Below, piece by piece: positions 24,258-36,934 of a DNA stretch of 64,000 nt. The stretch spans positions 47,242 through 111,241 of the forward strand of contig JAKCWW010000455.1 in assembly GCA_026260175.1 (NCBI GenBank), written 5' to 3'. Position numbers and translations under genes: made by a program. How positions within the stretch are numbered: position 1 is the stretch's first letter; each line of letters starts with the position of its first letter. Source of the DNA: Reticulitermes lucifugus. Taxonomy: Eukaryota; Arthropoda; Insecta; Blattodea; Rhinotermitidae. The notes under the pieces are model-generated. The model made no database searches and was not told the DNA's origin. It saw only the letters and a list, made by a program, of their open reading frames with translations.

Positions 24258-24550
24258 AATAAAGGTAAAGCTATCCTTTCACATGCCTGGACAGGCCCTT
24301 AGGTCTCCAGAACTTGAGGCTCCCAGAATTTCTAGACAATAAACACATGAATGTGGTAAGGTTGCCGGCTCTACGTACCGGCTACAATTACATTTACCAG
24401 GAGATATACCTGGTAATCATTTGTGTTAGTGGCTGAGTCGACCCTAGGGCTATAGTGCGGCCGGAGGTATTAAGTCAATGAAAAATCCCAATGACCTCAT
24501 TAGGAATCAAACCCGCGATCTTCCGGCTTCTAGCGTGGTGATAATTCATT
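24258..24550 (-). repeat. tRNA-derived SINE, family S1, copy 1
   Basis: On the minus strand: AGCCGGAAGATCGCGGG, a B box GGTTTGATTCC (24503-24513), CATTGGGATTTTTCATTGACTTAAT, GGGTCGACTC, then a pyrimidine/purine-rich body ending GGGCCTGTCCAGGCATG and GGATAGCTTTA. The copy at 46883-47195 has the same blocks in the same order. The A box is not recognisable here, so the 5' head may be truncated. An in-frame stretch on its antisense strand gives no real protein. Confidence 0.85.
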
Positions 24551-25804
24551 ACTATGTTACCTAAAATACTGTGAAACCGTGTTAAATCTATATACAAACT
24601 TGGGCAGAGGAAAGGCTGTTATGCATTTTACCTCGAAATTTTGCCTTCCATAAAAGGAGGGAAAATTTAAATAATCGTGCGTTTGTTGCTTTCAGAAACA
24701 CTTTCTGCTTGTAGATATTACAGAATATTATGTTACATTATTATATTATTAAAATATTTACTTTGTATTTGACGGGTATTTTTGCCAAATCTTAAAAAGA
24801 ATATGAGCTCCTAGAACGGCCCTACGTAATACTCCAGAAGACCGCAGATTTCATCAACATTGCGGCGGATGCCTGAAATCAAGGATAAAATATTTATTTT
24901 CCTTAATATCTTGTCGTTCAATGGTATCACTTATCAGGATTCACTTTCCAAGAAATTTCTTCCGTACTTTCTAGAATTACCTTCTTACTAGTAGACATGT
25001 AATGCGGTATTCTGTGATAGTCTCTGGGGTTTCATATATTAGCACCTACAAATGCCAGGAGCCGGGATAGCGGGTTCCATATAGTCACTTGGCTTCGGGC
25101 TGGACGACTGGTAATTCGTCTTTCGATATGCGACAGGGGCAATAGATCTTGTTGCCTAGTCAGTGGGAATTGGGGACATATATCCCGCGGGTTTGTATAT
25201 GAACAAAGTTATTAAATAGCGTACATGGTTTGATTTTATGCAGCAAAGTTGTCCTTGAGAATTTAGTAGGCGCTCAGCATGTCAAGGGATTTCCTTGCCT
25301 TTCAAAAAACCCAAGGTTATTGCCGTGCTCAAAAGAGGACAACACTGGTTGCTATCAGGTGAATAAATATATACATGTAGCTTTCCCAGACGGACTTCTA
25401 CATATACAGTAATAGACAAAGCTACTCTCTATTCCATCTGAAGGACCCGTAAAGTCTTACCTCGAGACGGAAGTAGAGCCAGCTTCTGAAACGATGTATT
25501 ATGTAACATAAAACGAGAAGATGAAAATGTTGAAAATATGCATATTTTCTTGCAACACATTTTCACCACAAATGTTTTTATTTAAACTTCTCAGTAAGCA
25601 TTTATAATTACAGTCAATCCGCACTAGCATCACGTCGCGCCCGTAGAAATCTGTGAGCAGAAATTCCCTGTTATACAGCAGGCCGACTTCTATCTAACAC
25701 CGCTCTCACAATAATGCCACAGACTGCGTAGAACAAAAAATGGCGCTGGTTTCTGGTTTGAGCGTATATTATATTGAGCCATTTCAAACCTGTAAATTTA
25801 CAAA
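24551..25804. other. Unannotated stretch
   Basis: No gene recognised. A moderately G+C-rich patch at about 25050-25195 may be an old repeat but has no diagnostic box or terminal structure. Confidence 0.45.
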
Positions 25805-25838
25805 AGTATTGCAAGTAAGGACTCTGCTCCATGGACCC

Positions 25839-25871
<33 letters not shown>
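25805..25871 (+). repeat. LINE 3' tail with (AGTT)n tract
   Basis: ACTCTGCTCCATGGA followed by about eight AGTT/TTAG units (25839-25871). The minus-strand LINE ending at 35518 finishes with AACTCTGCTCCATAG followed by an AGTTAGTTAGGTAGTTAG tail. The shared unique segment next to the same tetramer suggests an extremely 5'-truncated insertion of that LINE family. Only about 20 unique bases match, so this is tentative. Confidence 0.4.
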
Positions 25872-26152
25872 TTGTATCTCTAGCTCTCATGTTAAGTTCT
25901 GCTGGCTTATACACCCATTAGCCTAGAGCTCGATTTTGTTGTGTGATCTATTGGAACTGGTCCGCATTCAGTAGAATCCCCTATAGTAATCGGTACCTCT
26001 GCCTCAGTGTTACGGGGAGGGGGGCTTCATATTTGTCCACATCTCAGAGAGTTCTAGGAAGCAGGCAATATGAATTGTGCAATAGAAGCACACTAGTACT
26101 CTGCTTATGTTACTGCATGATAAAAATGTTCATATGTGTGATATGTAACTGA

Positions 26153-26265
26153 TATAGCCACAACACAGGTGTATTCGACTAGTAGACAGTTCGAATCTAG
26201 AAAGAAGAATTGTTACATTTGTGGCTTTTCTCGTGTTGCCCAAATGTGTATATTTCTACATTTTA
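26153..26265 (+). repeat. Candidate tRNA-derived SINE head
   Basis: TAGCCACAACACAGG could be a decayed A box. AGTTCGAATCT (26189-26199) fits a B box at tRNA-like spacing. No second copy was found in the window, so the call is weak. Confidence 0.3.
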
Positions 26266-26763
26266 TTATCACCACTTCACTTTCATAACCATCTCACCTA
26301 CGATTTCACTTCGCAAAGTATCTGAAATTCTAATGTGACACTTCCTGGTCTATACCACATGCCTCTTATATACGAATGTATTTTTACTCATATTTTTTAA
26401 TGGTTCAGATTTTATAACCTCGAATGGGATACTTAACCCTTTAATAATATGTGGTCACTATGTGGCCTTTCTTGTTTAACGTTGAGGAGAGCTTTGAATT
26501 AAAAGCGAAGTATATTTTATATTGTTGCCAGCGACATGTGTAGGTTAATAAGAATACAAAAGATAAATAATCATTGCCCTTCCATGATAACACCTTTGAT
26601 TTTCTATATTGCTGACCACATACGTAGCTCAAAAATACAAGGGAAATTATTTTCTTTTGCCATGGCAACAGTTGTTACTAGAACGAGCCACAACGGTACG
26701 TTATACGTGCCTTGCCTATCTTGCTATATTTTCACGTCATACTTGAAATCATTAAAAAGTAAT

Positions 26764-26914
26764 GGACGTGGCATAGCTCAGTCAGTCGCTGGCCTCTCAC
26801 CGTCGAGTTTCGATTTCGATCCCTGGCCAAATTATGTGGGGTTTTGGTGGAGAATTTGGCATTTTACAGGGGGTTCCCAAGTATACCCGTTTTTCCCTGT
26901 TAATGTTCCATAAT
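26764..26914 (+). repeat. tRNA-derived SINE, family S2, copy 2 (3'-truncated)
   Basis: CATAGCTCAGTCAG (A box), GCTGGCCTCTCACCG, TTTCGATCCCTGG (B box, decayed), ATGTGGGGTTTTGGTGG and TTTTTCCCTGTTAATGTTCCA follow the order of S2 copies 1 and 3. The hexamer tract and the GCAGGGCCC 3' end are missing. An open frame covering it (26536-26913) is not a gene. Confidence 0.8.
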
Positions 26915-28199
26915 TATTTACTCATTTATTAACGAGTTGTATAATAATAGAAATTTTACAGCGTCGCTAAAAACACTTAAAGTCATCAAAACATAAAAAC
27001 AATCCCTAAGTGTCCCTTTTATATCAATTAATTCTTCCTTGGCAAATTTTGCTAATGGCATATATTTTATGCAAACCCGTCACAGATTGACATGACGAAG
27101 CTAAGAAGCGCTTTTCACTGCTTTGCAGAGGCTCCTAAAATCTCTTTCGCGTGTTATTATTCAGTCTAACTCAGTGTGCTTCTGGCTTATTACCTCTTGC
27201 TCTCGTTTCCGCCTTCATTACAGGACATGAAGACCCAGATAAAAACTACCTAATGCCTATACTCTCCGACACATGTACCAAAATAAAGTTTTATTGATTG
27301 GACGATGAAGCTCATGCATATATGTATTGTTGCCTATTCATGCTGAAACCCAGCGTAAAATTGGATATCGGCTTATGAAGGCTGTTACACTGTTTTGAAC
27401 TGCAGAGTGGTTGGTAGAAGCAAACACGAATTTCTGTGCTTCTCTTATCACTTACAAGTGTTTTAAAATATTGACAGAACAACTTGTACGGGCCGAGTCT
27501 TATTGTTGTTATAGGCATGTATAGTCACGTATAACGTAGTAAAAAGTTTGCTCCGACATAAACATTCTTTTCTTAAGGTCTGAGTATCTCCTCCGTGGCT
27601 TTTAAAATCTTTAACTGATCGCAGGTAATTCCGTGAATCAAATTTCTTCTTAAGAATCTATCGGTCCCAGAGCTATTCAACCTTCCCATCGCGTATTAAT
27701 TCAGAAAGATTTTTATGATATTTACTTCAATCGGCCATTGGTCCCTATTCAGAATGAGACGACTGTCTCCCACAATCTATCATTATTTCTGTTACACAAA
27801 ATGTTATATTATACTCCTAATAATCCAGATATTGTAGTATAAATAAGGTAAAGAATACAAATAACGAAGCTCCTTATTTTGCAGCTTTATCCAGCTTCCT
27901 ACATTCTCCAAACTCCCAGTTCCAAATATTACTTTTAAAAATTTGTCTCCAATTTTTTCAGAATTTACATATATTATTCATTTTAAGTAGGCTAAAACGT
28001 ATACATTGTATTCCATAAAAACAACAGATGCAACTAGAGTATGGCAGAAAATACACTCCAGAATGTGGAAATATAATATTTATTAACAAAAGTAGGCCTA
28101 CAGAAGAGAATGTGATTTGGTAAAGAGAGAAGCACAACACATGAAGTTTGATATATTATTACGAACTTTTTAGAACACAACCCTGCTTAATTTTTTTGC
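26915..28199. other. Unannotated stretch
   Basis: Nothing recognised. TAGGCCTA occurs at 28093-28100. Confidence 0.5.
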
Positions 28200-28300
28200 G
28201 TGAATGAAAGATATGACACATTATTATATAAATAATTACAACATATTTCGGCTCAATTCACAACTAAGCAGACATCAAGAATAATTTCTGCGTCAGTCAG
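28200..28300 (-). repeat. Partial foldback-element arm with hammerhead-like remnant
   Basis: GACACATTATTATATAAATAA at 28215-28235 followed by TTACAACATATTTCGG resembles the arms of the 49138-49763 element (ACACAAAATTTATATAAAATTACA). Next to it the minus strand reads UUGAUGU, a GCUU/GAGC stem II, GAAA and GUUGUA, a decayed version of the hammerhead order. No opposite arm was found. Confidence 0.3.
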
Positions 28301-31153
28301 TACGACATCTATGACTGGGCTAAATCCTACTAAGTTGTCAGTTGATGCAACATTCACAGGGACCTGTACAAACCACACAGGATAAAGTGGGGTGGTGTGA
28401 AGTCGGAACCTTCTTCGGAGCACAGAATGGAAGCACGTTTAGTTGTCCGCTGACCCGAAATTTGGGTACAGGTAGGTGGAATGGCAATCAGCACCACAGT
28501 GTTGCTTCACGCATGCGCATTTCTTCAACCTGCTCAATAAAATAAAACTAGACTTTTTTCTACTTCCGACGCTTTTTATTCAGGTCACTAAATATCATCC
28601 TTATACCCTGATGTTTTCGGCCATTGTGTATTTAACAGAACACGTTATATCAGAGGGAAGAAAAAGGTCTGAAACAACACAATGATGGTTCATTTAATTG
28701 TGTGTGGCTATGTATAATTCTTCACGGTATTGACATCCAGAGAGCTAGCAAATAAATTCCTCATCCTTCATTTAATTAAGCTAAAAGTACATTACCATGC
28801 TCACAAGCCCCTATTGGACCCTATCTTTAGCCGGATTAATCCAGCCACACCCTAACACCCTATTCCTTTAATATTACCCATAGTGGCCTACATCTCACAA
28901 AAGAAGAATATTTTACATTTGTGTTGTAAGACACTATTTAAACACACGAGAAATTTTTCAACCAGTAATATATTTTATGAGGGAGAATGGCAAAATAAAG
29001 GTAATTAATTCCAAAATTATCCTAAAAACACTTAGGAGGTATGTAATGTAATTTCACTCTATCAATAATAGCTATTCAGATTATTCTGTATTAATCTTAC
29101 GTTTCGCGACCAAAATGTTGCGTAACATGCAGTTTGTACGTAAAATCGAATTGTATTGAATATTTTAAAATTACAAATTTATAAAACATATTCAAATTAT
29201 TTAAAATTGTCACTGCAAGAATGCTCGTGGAATGATTGTGATTATATCCTCCTTAAAATTTAGTTACTTATTAAAAACACATGTATCTTTTCACTTTCGA
29301 TATTATCTGAGATTAATTTAGATACTGGAAGATGTGATAGACGGTCAGTATTTTATATATATAATAAAGATCCTTTCCTTTTTTATTTTGGTAATTTTGT
29401 CACGTTGTAACTTCAGTTTTGTGAGCATGTGCTTGTTGTAGTCTTTTCGGATGATACTATCCGTTATCAGGCGTATGGTTTAAGGAATGTGTTTAGTTTG
29501 GTAGATTATTGAACATAAATTGGTAACGTATGTAGTAGTACTTTGAAGATCGTAAAGTATGAACGTTTTATTCACCGAACCGTTTACTTTTCTATAAAAT
29601 TCAGACGTTATTAGGAAATACAGTCAGTGTGAAAAACGTTTTATGCGTCATGGAATTTCGACGATTAATAAGGAAGTACCATAGTAGAGCTTGCAAAGTT
29701 TTGCAAGGATTAAAATCTCTTCAAACTTTATATCATCTTCAAAATGATCTGTTTTGCAAGGGTTAGTGAAAAATTTCTATTCTCTAGAGACAATCCGATG
29801 GACAAATGCACTGTGGCAAATTTTAATGAAAAAGATGTCGCTCTTCTTTGACTATAAGAGGATATTGAAAATTGAAATTTTTATTTCATAGTATAAGTTC
29901 AATCTTAACCGAAAATATGGAAAAAATTATATTATTATTCCTTATGATTTAGATTGTCAGACAATAAACAATAATTCTATAAATTAAAGTGTCACATTTT
30001 TAACTGATGGTATTTATGTTATTACATATATTATATACTTTCTTCTTATTGATATTTCACGTTGAACATAACGCACGTTCTGATATATTTATACAGTCTT
30101 AATTGCATCCGATCACCCTTTTAAGTTATATTTCCTTATTCTCATATTTTCATGCCAGCATGCACTCCAAATGAAGGAATCCACTGCCGAAACAAACAGC
30201 GAATTTGAGGTGCTTGGTTAACCTCCATGTACTATTGTATTGGAACCTAATCTTAAGTAAGGTATTCACGTTTGTTGCAATGGCTCTTGTAAGCCTTCGG
30301 TTTCCACCAAAATATGTGATTTTCTTACCGGCTCAGCGGGTTTTGCATTAACGGGAAAGACTGCTTGTACTTGTGGCCCCTCCTGCTTCATGTGACAGCT
30401 TTATTTCTTAGCAGAATCTGCACAATATATAAGTTAATACTGGTATCGTGTAACATAGAATTAAACGTCTTACGTCCTAAGAATGTGTACAGTAAAATAA
30501 GCTACATTTCAATTGCAGTTATTACCATGGGCTCTTATGAAATTTAGGAATATCTGTTCTGCTAATGATACACCCAGAGCAGCGTGAAGTGATATTAAAA
30601 GTGAAATTACTCTAAGTGTGCATGCTGAGTTAGAATGATACGAAAAAAGCTTTAAATAATTTTACGCAGAAAACAGAAAAATGATGCCGTGCACAAATAC
30701 TACAGCTTTTGTAAATGTTAAGGGAGGCAGCTGCTTACTATGGGAAACCCTTAGTCACAGCCAGTACTTTTTATTTTGTTTTCATTTTGAGAAATGTTTA
30801 GTTATTAAATTTGTGTTTCTGTATTTTATTAAAATGAAGAAAAGACGATACTTATGAGAAGGTGTAGATGAGAGGTTACGGTTAAGGCCAATATTCACGA
30901 AATAAGTTTTATATAATATGTCCTGGACACATGTGGCTCAAAAAAGGTTTCGTAAAAGTGGAAAATATTTTGGGTGACTGAGCAAACCTTATGTCTCAAA
31001 GAAATTTTGACTTTGTTTGCGTATATTGCAACTCGCAGAGAAAATAAATTGCCATGTGTCACAAAGAAGAAGAAGAAATTCCACAAAATTTTTGAAATCG
31101 TTAAAAAGTAGCTTAGTTTTAAATACTGTTTTATACAGGATTAATTGATGTAC
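28301..31153. other. Unannotated stretch
   Basis: Frames at 28342-28545, 28476-28685 and 30365-30547 have no recognisable domain. No terminal repeats or SINE boxes are visible. Confidence 0.5.
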
Positions 31154-31200
31154 GGACTCCCTGATGATGATCCCACAGGGATCGAAATATTTAGGAGTTT
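31154..31200 (+). ncRNA. Hammerhead ribozyme-like motif (best in the window)
   Basis: Stem I 5' side GGACUCC (31154-31160), core CUGAUGA (31161-31167), stem II GAUCCC-ACA-GGGAUC (31169-31183, six Watson-Crick pairs and a three-base loop), GAAA (31184-31187), a one-pair stem III (A31187 with U31192), predicted cleavage after A31193, and stem I 3' side GGAGUUU (31194-31200), giving five Watson-Crick pairs plus two G-U pairs. Every invariant hammerhead position is satisfied. The minimal stem III is like the variants described from Penelope-like retroelements. Predicted function is self-cleavage of an element transcript; this is inference. Confidence 0.6.
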
Positions 31201-31260
31201 TTAATGTTTTAATGTAATATAACTGTGTAAATATAACATTGTGCATTTTTTGGTGTATTA
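31201..31260 (+). repeat. Element arm downstream of the hammerhead motif
   Basis: AACATTGTGCATTTTTTGGTG (31236-31256) is the complement of CACCAAAAAATGCACAATG, resembling the CCAACAAATGCACA arms of the elements at 6970, 20008 and 49138. The opposite arm was not found within about 1 kb upstream, so the element may be truncated. Confidence 0.4.
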
Positions 31261-33615
31261 TTATCAATAAATCAGTATAAATGTACGGAATGAATGACGT
31301 AAAATAGCTTAGTTTTCTTCGTCAGATTTCCATTGATGTCCCAGAGATTCTGTGAATAACAAGTCGAGTTGAGTCGTGTCAAGCTAAGACGTCAAGTATG
31401 AAGTGAAACTGTTAACTCAGTATGTTCTTAGGGCAGAAATACTCAACATTTGTGTGTTATTAACCTGATACAGGAACTTGATGGCACAAGTATGTAGCAG
31501 CGTAATAAATCACTGTCTGTTATTAAGAAACAGAATTAGAGAAAATAGCGGCGGAGCAGTTGGCAGCACTGCTGAATATTCGACAGCTACAGGATTCAAT
31601 CTGCACCATGATACCAGCTCTCTTAAGATAAATTCTCTATGGTTTTCCTCAGTTCCTCCTAAGAGTTCGTTGAGATTATTTGAAATTATGCCTAGAAGGC
31701 TCCCTCACAATTTATATTTATATACTACATAGTAAACTAATTGCTGTATAATATCACATACTGACGACGTCGTTTAGAAGATACTGGAAGGTAAAGTGTG
31801 AAGAACGTTTGAATAGAATTTCCGGATTTGGTGGCATTGTAATTTATTTCTTCAAGTTTGTGAAATTTGTACATCACAATGTTGTCTTTGTTTTAGAAAG
31901 AAATTTTATTAAAACAGGCACAAAGAGAAGTGGAATTATGGTAAAATTTAAAGTTATTCCTGTGTTTAAATCACCGTTCGATGAATACTTAGGGACAATG
32001 AAATTAACGGTTAATTGCAGAATACAAATTATGACTATAAAAATTTACAACTAAGAAATGAGATGAATGGAACATATAAAATATCAATAAAAATATTGTG
32101 GATCACAAATGCAAATAGACACAATATTTATTAGGAATAAACAATAAACAAATTCTTAAATCAGTGAATAATACATTGATGGGCAGACGAAATGTAGGTT
32201 GTGAGTCCAACAATATGAAGATAGAACAAGCCTGCAATGGCCTTTCAGAAAATGACGACAAATTTTGAAGTAATGTTAAGAAGCACTGAAAGGCACTGGA
32301 ATAAAAGAAGACTTCTAATTATTCTGGACACAATATGTCCTAGAAAGTAAAAAATTATGTTCATTTTTATTTTTTTAAACATTTTCAAATTGCTATAAAT
32401 TAAGCCTTTTCTTAAAACCATTTTCTATTTCTGAATACAGAAGAATACGTATTTAGAAATCATTGCTAGACTAGCAACATCTCACGATATTAAACCATGG
32501 ACACTAAGAAGATCAGATAAGAATTGTCTGTTATGAGCAGAAATGCCTTTCACGAAGAGGATTACTGGATGCACATATCTCTGACTTACAATGAATTAAT
32601 AACTTGGGAGAAAACTACAAATTCCACACATAGGAGAATCTATGAAAAATGTGGAAGAAAGAACACGCTGACATAAAGAGATCTGACAAAATTCCAAAGA
32701 AGATCTAGAGATACCATATGAAAATAAAGTTTTGAAGACCTCTGAAAGCAATAATTAGGTCCTTGATGGACAAGATAATGATAATGATGATGACGATGAT
32801 GAATAAATTATTTAATGCCGTACAGTTTACTACAGAAAAATGAAAAAAACTGATGGAACTCACAAGTTTTGAGTTGCAGTGAATCAACGTAGAATGACAA
32901 GGCGATAAAGAATATAAACTTGAATCTTCATTTCGCTAAGGGGAATACAAAGTTATTTGTCGAATTATTTGTCACTATTATTATAAGTAGCATCTCTCTC
33001 ACCACGATCATTTTGCACCATAATGTGTACACGAACTAAAGGGTCCAAACAGGATACTTCAATTTTCGAACAGAAGGCTTATTGCTCCTTGCAATAAAAT
33101 CTGTGATAAATTACTGGGCCCTAGCTGTCTCTAACAAAAGACTTCTTTTTGACGCAGAACGGGATACTAGTAACACAACACTCGGTACCCTATTGTCAGA
33201 GACGTGGACCAAATTCGCTCTTGAACCCACTGTTCAGATTTCAGGATCGGGAGGATTTCATTCTGTTTTGTGCACCACACAAACGAATGCAAGCTGAGCA
33301 TCAGTTTCCTCTTTATGATTCTCTCTACTTTTCTCCAGGGACTTCCCAAGCTATAGTTCAGTGACAATACACTGTTTCTGGAGAGAATACCTTCCCTCTG
33401 GATCCTGTGATGGATTTGAGTGGTTCCTCCTTGAACTACAAGCCCAAATGTTTGTTTAACTATAAGAAATATTTCTTCAAGACTTGGTTACTGCCGTTCA
33501 CCAATAGCATTGCAGAAAAAAGTAAGTAGCTTACCAACAAAGAAGAGGGAAAAAGGGCATAATGGAAAATGTGAAGAGAGGAGAAAAGCAAGGGCGCAAA
33601 AGATAGGAAAATATT
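31261..33615. other. Unannotated stretch
   Basis: Frames at 31478-31732, 31809-32054 and 33082-33364 show no domain that I recognise. A short GAT/GAC-rich run lies near 32775-32805. Confidence 0.5.
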
Positions 33616-33900
33616 AGATAGATGGGTAGACAGACAAACAAATAGATAGATAGATTGATTGATTGATTGATTGGTAGATAGATAGGTAGGAAGACCGATA
33701 GTTAGACAGACAGACAGGCAGGTAGATAGATAGATAGATAGATAGGTAGGTAGACCGATAGGTAGACAGACAGACAGACAGGCAGGTAGATAGATAGATA
33801 GACAGACAGAAAGATAGATAGATAGATAGATATAGATAGCTAGTTAGATAGACAGATACATAGATAGATAGATAGAGAGATAGATAGATAGGTAGATAGA
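33616..33900. repeat. (GATA)n compound microsatellite
   Basis: About 285 bp of AGAT/GATA units with blocks of GATT, GACA and GGTA variants. Part of the block repeats itself: the (G)GTAGACAGACAGACAGGCAGGTAG-type module occurs twice. The 114-codon minus-strand frame across it (YLSIYLSI repeats) is an artefact. Confidence 0.97.
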
Positions 33901-35500
33901 AATTCGCAAAGTGAATCGATAAGTGTGAGACCAGAAGCAGAAGCCAAAATGAAATCAAGAAAACCTAAATAATTACAGGCGGAACAATCCTTTTTTAAAG
34001 AAAAACGCATAAACGGAAATTGCCCCTACACTTGTTTAAGCATTATGCCTTGAAGACATATGGATGAGTGGAAGTGTAGCTCCACGCATTTTTAACCTGT
34101 GAGGTAAATGGAAGTTAGTGATAACGTCACGCCCGACCAGCTTTTTCCTTGAGGAATATAACCAGATGAGACATTGGATTGAAGACTAAATTCTCCTCGG
34201 AGCCGATTTGACTCTCTATAGAAGAGAAGTATTTACAGGTTTTGACACTTTCTCAGTAATGTGACATTCATTTTTGTGGGATATAACTCCACATAAACTG
34301 ATAACTATTACCGATTTTTAGGAATGGAGGCATTAATCTTCTCGACGAAACATCGAATCCCGGAAGAACTGAAAGTTATAGAGAAAATATTCTTCCTCTC
34401 TCGGAAACCTATCTCAATTCATTGGTCTTCTGTCCGTAGCCTACCTTCTACGCCATGCCAGTACCTCGGAGGAGGAAATAGTAGAAAATACATGGATCAA
34501 GAATCTAAAAAAGCAGTGAAAAAGTAACCTACCTTAAATACATTGCTTTTTGATATCATATGGGATAACCATATTCATGCAAAATAACCTCGAATGCAGC
34601 AATTGATCATTAGGTGGCAGGCAGTAATATACCAAAAGCCTCTAAATTCTGTGCTGAAAACTGAACCCTATGTTGTAATTAGAGCTATAATTAAAACAAC
34701 TATATTGGGAGGGAGGAGTTTATTCCTACGTAATTTGACCTCACCTCTATAACCTCCAAACAGTTTATTCACGTCACACACACAGTATCTGTGGTGGAGG
34801 TTGTGGCATGAGGTTGGGTTTGTAATGTTGCTATACCCCAAGATTTATTGCACTTCCTTCTCTCAAGCCGAGGCGGAACAGAGGGTTGGATCTGCCGCCG
34901 GCACAGTATAATAGCGCTTTGTCATTGCCGACTAGCACCTGTTACATTCCCAAAAGCTTCAAGAATATTTTTCAGGGACTCCTGATGAGCAAAAGCGTGA
35001 CTACATCCAATGCAACTTAACATTCAATTAAAACAGCTCTGTAAAAAGACGATAATTATAAGCTTAATTTGTGCAGATACCAAGCTGTCTAGCAAATAAT
35101 TTATGAGCGCCAGATAAAATATGTCCTCCTTTTAAAATGGAAATTAATTTGAACTCTACGTTTTTCGTAATAGTAATATTAACCTTTTAAATATGAAAAT
35201 TAACCTGAATCCGAAAGGCTCAGTAAACCAGTCCGTCTCATTTATAAAAACAGGAAGTTAATATTGCAACACATTTATTCATTCTTGTATAGTCTGCCTT
35301 GATACAGGTCCACAGCCTCTTTCAAAGGCAGATCTCCGAACAGTGCGAACTAGTGTTTCGTCTTTCAGATTCCAGTATGGTAAGACGCACTGCGAAAAAT
35401 CGCTGTTTCTTCTGAGATACATATAAAAAATATAAATACAGTCTGTAGAGAGAAAGTAGAATGTTTTATTGTTAAACCTGGTGATACCTAAGCGACCACT
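33901..35500. other. Unannotated stretch
   Basis: No gene recognised. A somewhat G+C-richer patch at about 34790-34930 and a possible repeat at about 35280-35350 have no diagnostic features. Confidence 0.45.
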
Positions 35501-35517
35501 TGGCTTTAAAGTGCTAA
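35501..35517. repeat. Probable target-site duplication, left copy
   Basis: TGGCTTTAAAGTGCTAA here and TGGCTTTACAGTGCTAA at 38101-38117 agree at 16 of 17 positions and bracket the LINE. Confidence 0.65.
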
Positions 35518-36625
35518 CTAACTACCTAACTAACTCTATGGAGCAGAGTTATTCTTGAGAAGCTAACAGTTCGTCAGCTAGTCAAGACATTCCCCGCGTT
35601 TTATGGACCCCGAAGGTTCATTACCGCATTCATAAGAACCCGCCATATGTCCTTATCCTGAGCCGTATCAAACCAGGCCACGCCATCCCATCCCACTTCT
35701 TGAATATCTATTTTAATATTATCGTCCCATCTACGCCTGTGTCTTCCAAATGGTCTCCTTCACTCAGGTCTCCCCACCAAAATCCTGTATGCACCTCTCC
35801 CCTCACCCATACGTGCTACATGCCCCGCCCACCTCATTTTTCTTGGTTTGATCACACGAATAACATTTGGAGATGAATACAGATCATTAAGGTCCTCATT
35901 ATGTAGTCTTCTCCACTCCCCTGTTAACTCTTTCCTCTTAGGCACAAATATCCTCCTCAGCACCCTTCTCGAACACTCTCGGCCTACGTTCCTCCTTCAA
36001 TGTGAGAGGCCAATATTCACACCCATTACAAACAACAGGCAAAATTATATTTCTGTAGCTACGTTTTAATTTTTATATTTGTGGACAGCGAACTGGAAGA
36101 CAAAATATTCTGCACCAAATGATAACAAGCATTCCCCGACTTCAAGAATCTGCTCTTAGTTTCTTCCTATGGAATTTCGATTTGTTAGGGTTTTTCCCAA
36201 ATATTTGAACTGTTCTACCCTTTCAAAAGATTTATTACCTATCTTTATGTTGTGATATTGTCCTGCACTCTGATCTCGAGACATGACCATGTACTTAGTT
36301 TTCTCAGCGTGTACTTCTAGACCAATCTCCTTACTAGCGACTACTAAAGCTTCTGTGTTTTTTCTTTACAGTATGTACGCTTCCGCCCAATATTAACATC
36401 ATCAGCATAAACTAGAAGTTGATGTGTACCATATAATTTCAAGCCCTCCTGGTTTGCCTGAACCCTCCTAATGGCATATTCCAAAGCAAAGTTAAAAAGC
36501 AATGGCGATATAGCATCTCCTTATTTCAAACCATTTTATAATAGGAAAAGTGTCAGACTAATATTTGCCTACTCGGACTCTGCTATAGATTTCATTTTGA
36601 CACATTTTTACTAACCTTACTAATT

Positions 36626-36889
36626 TCATGTGGATACCAAACACAATGAGAAATTTATAAAAGACCTCCCTTCTGAGTCATAGGCTTGCTTGAAGTCTAT
36701 AAATAGCTGATGCACTGCCTCATTGTATTGTATTTTATTTTTGTAGAGTATTTGACGAATGCAGAATATATGATCAGTAGTCGACCAGTTACGTCTACAT
36801 CCACACTGATGATCTCCAATAATTTCCTCTGCATATGGAGTTAACCTTGACAGAAGAATGTTGGATAGAATTTTGTATGTGGTTGACAA
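36626..36889 (-). pseudogene. LINE reverse transcriptase fragment, fingers to motif A
   Basis: An 87-codon frame with TYKILSNILLSRLTPYAEEIIGDHQCG, WSTTDHIFCIRQ and QLFIDFKQAYDS, the last being RT motif A with its catalytic aspartate. The frame shifts after YDSEG, so motifs B and C continue in other frames. In intact relatives this belongs to a polymerase of roughly 1000 residues; here it is an isolated piece of a dead copy. Confidence 0.85.
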
Positions 36890-36891
36890 AA

Positions 36892-36934
36892 NNNNNNNNN
36901 NNNNNNNNNNNNNNNNNNNNNNNNNNNNNNNNNN
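36892..36934. other. Assembly gap (N run) inside the LINE
   Basis: 43 undetermined bases between IVPIYK and TYKIL of the RT. The missing part should encode roughly 14 residues of the conserved RT segment, so the gap length is plausible. Confidence 0.95.

Noticed and set aside
25839-25871. TTAG array as an interstitial telomere
   Set aside because: The insect telomere unit is TTAGG; this is a pure four-base unit and better explained as a LINE tail.
26536-26913. 125-codon frame
   Set aside because: Its second half is SINE S2 and its first half has no domain.
33614-33958. 114-codon frame rich in YLSIYLSI
   Set aside because: Translation of the GATA microsatellite.
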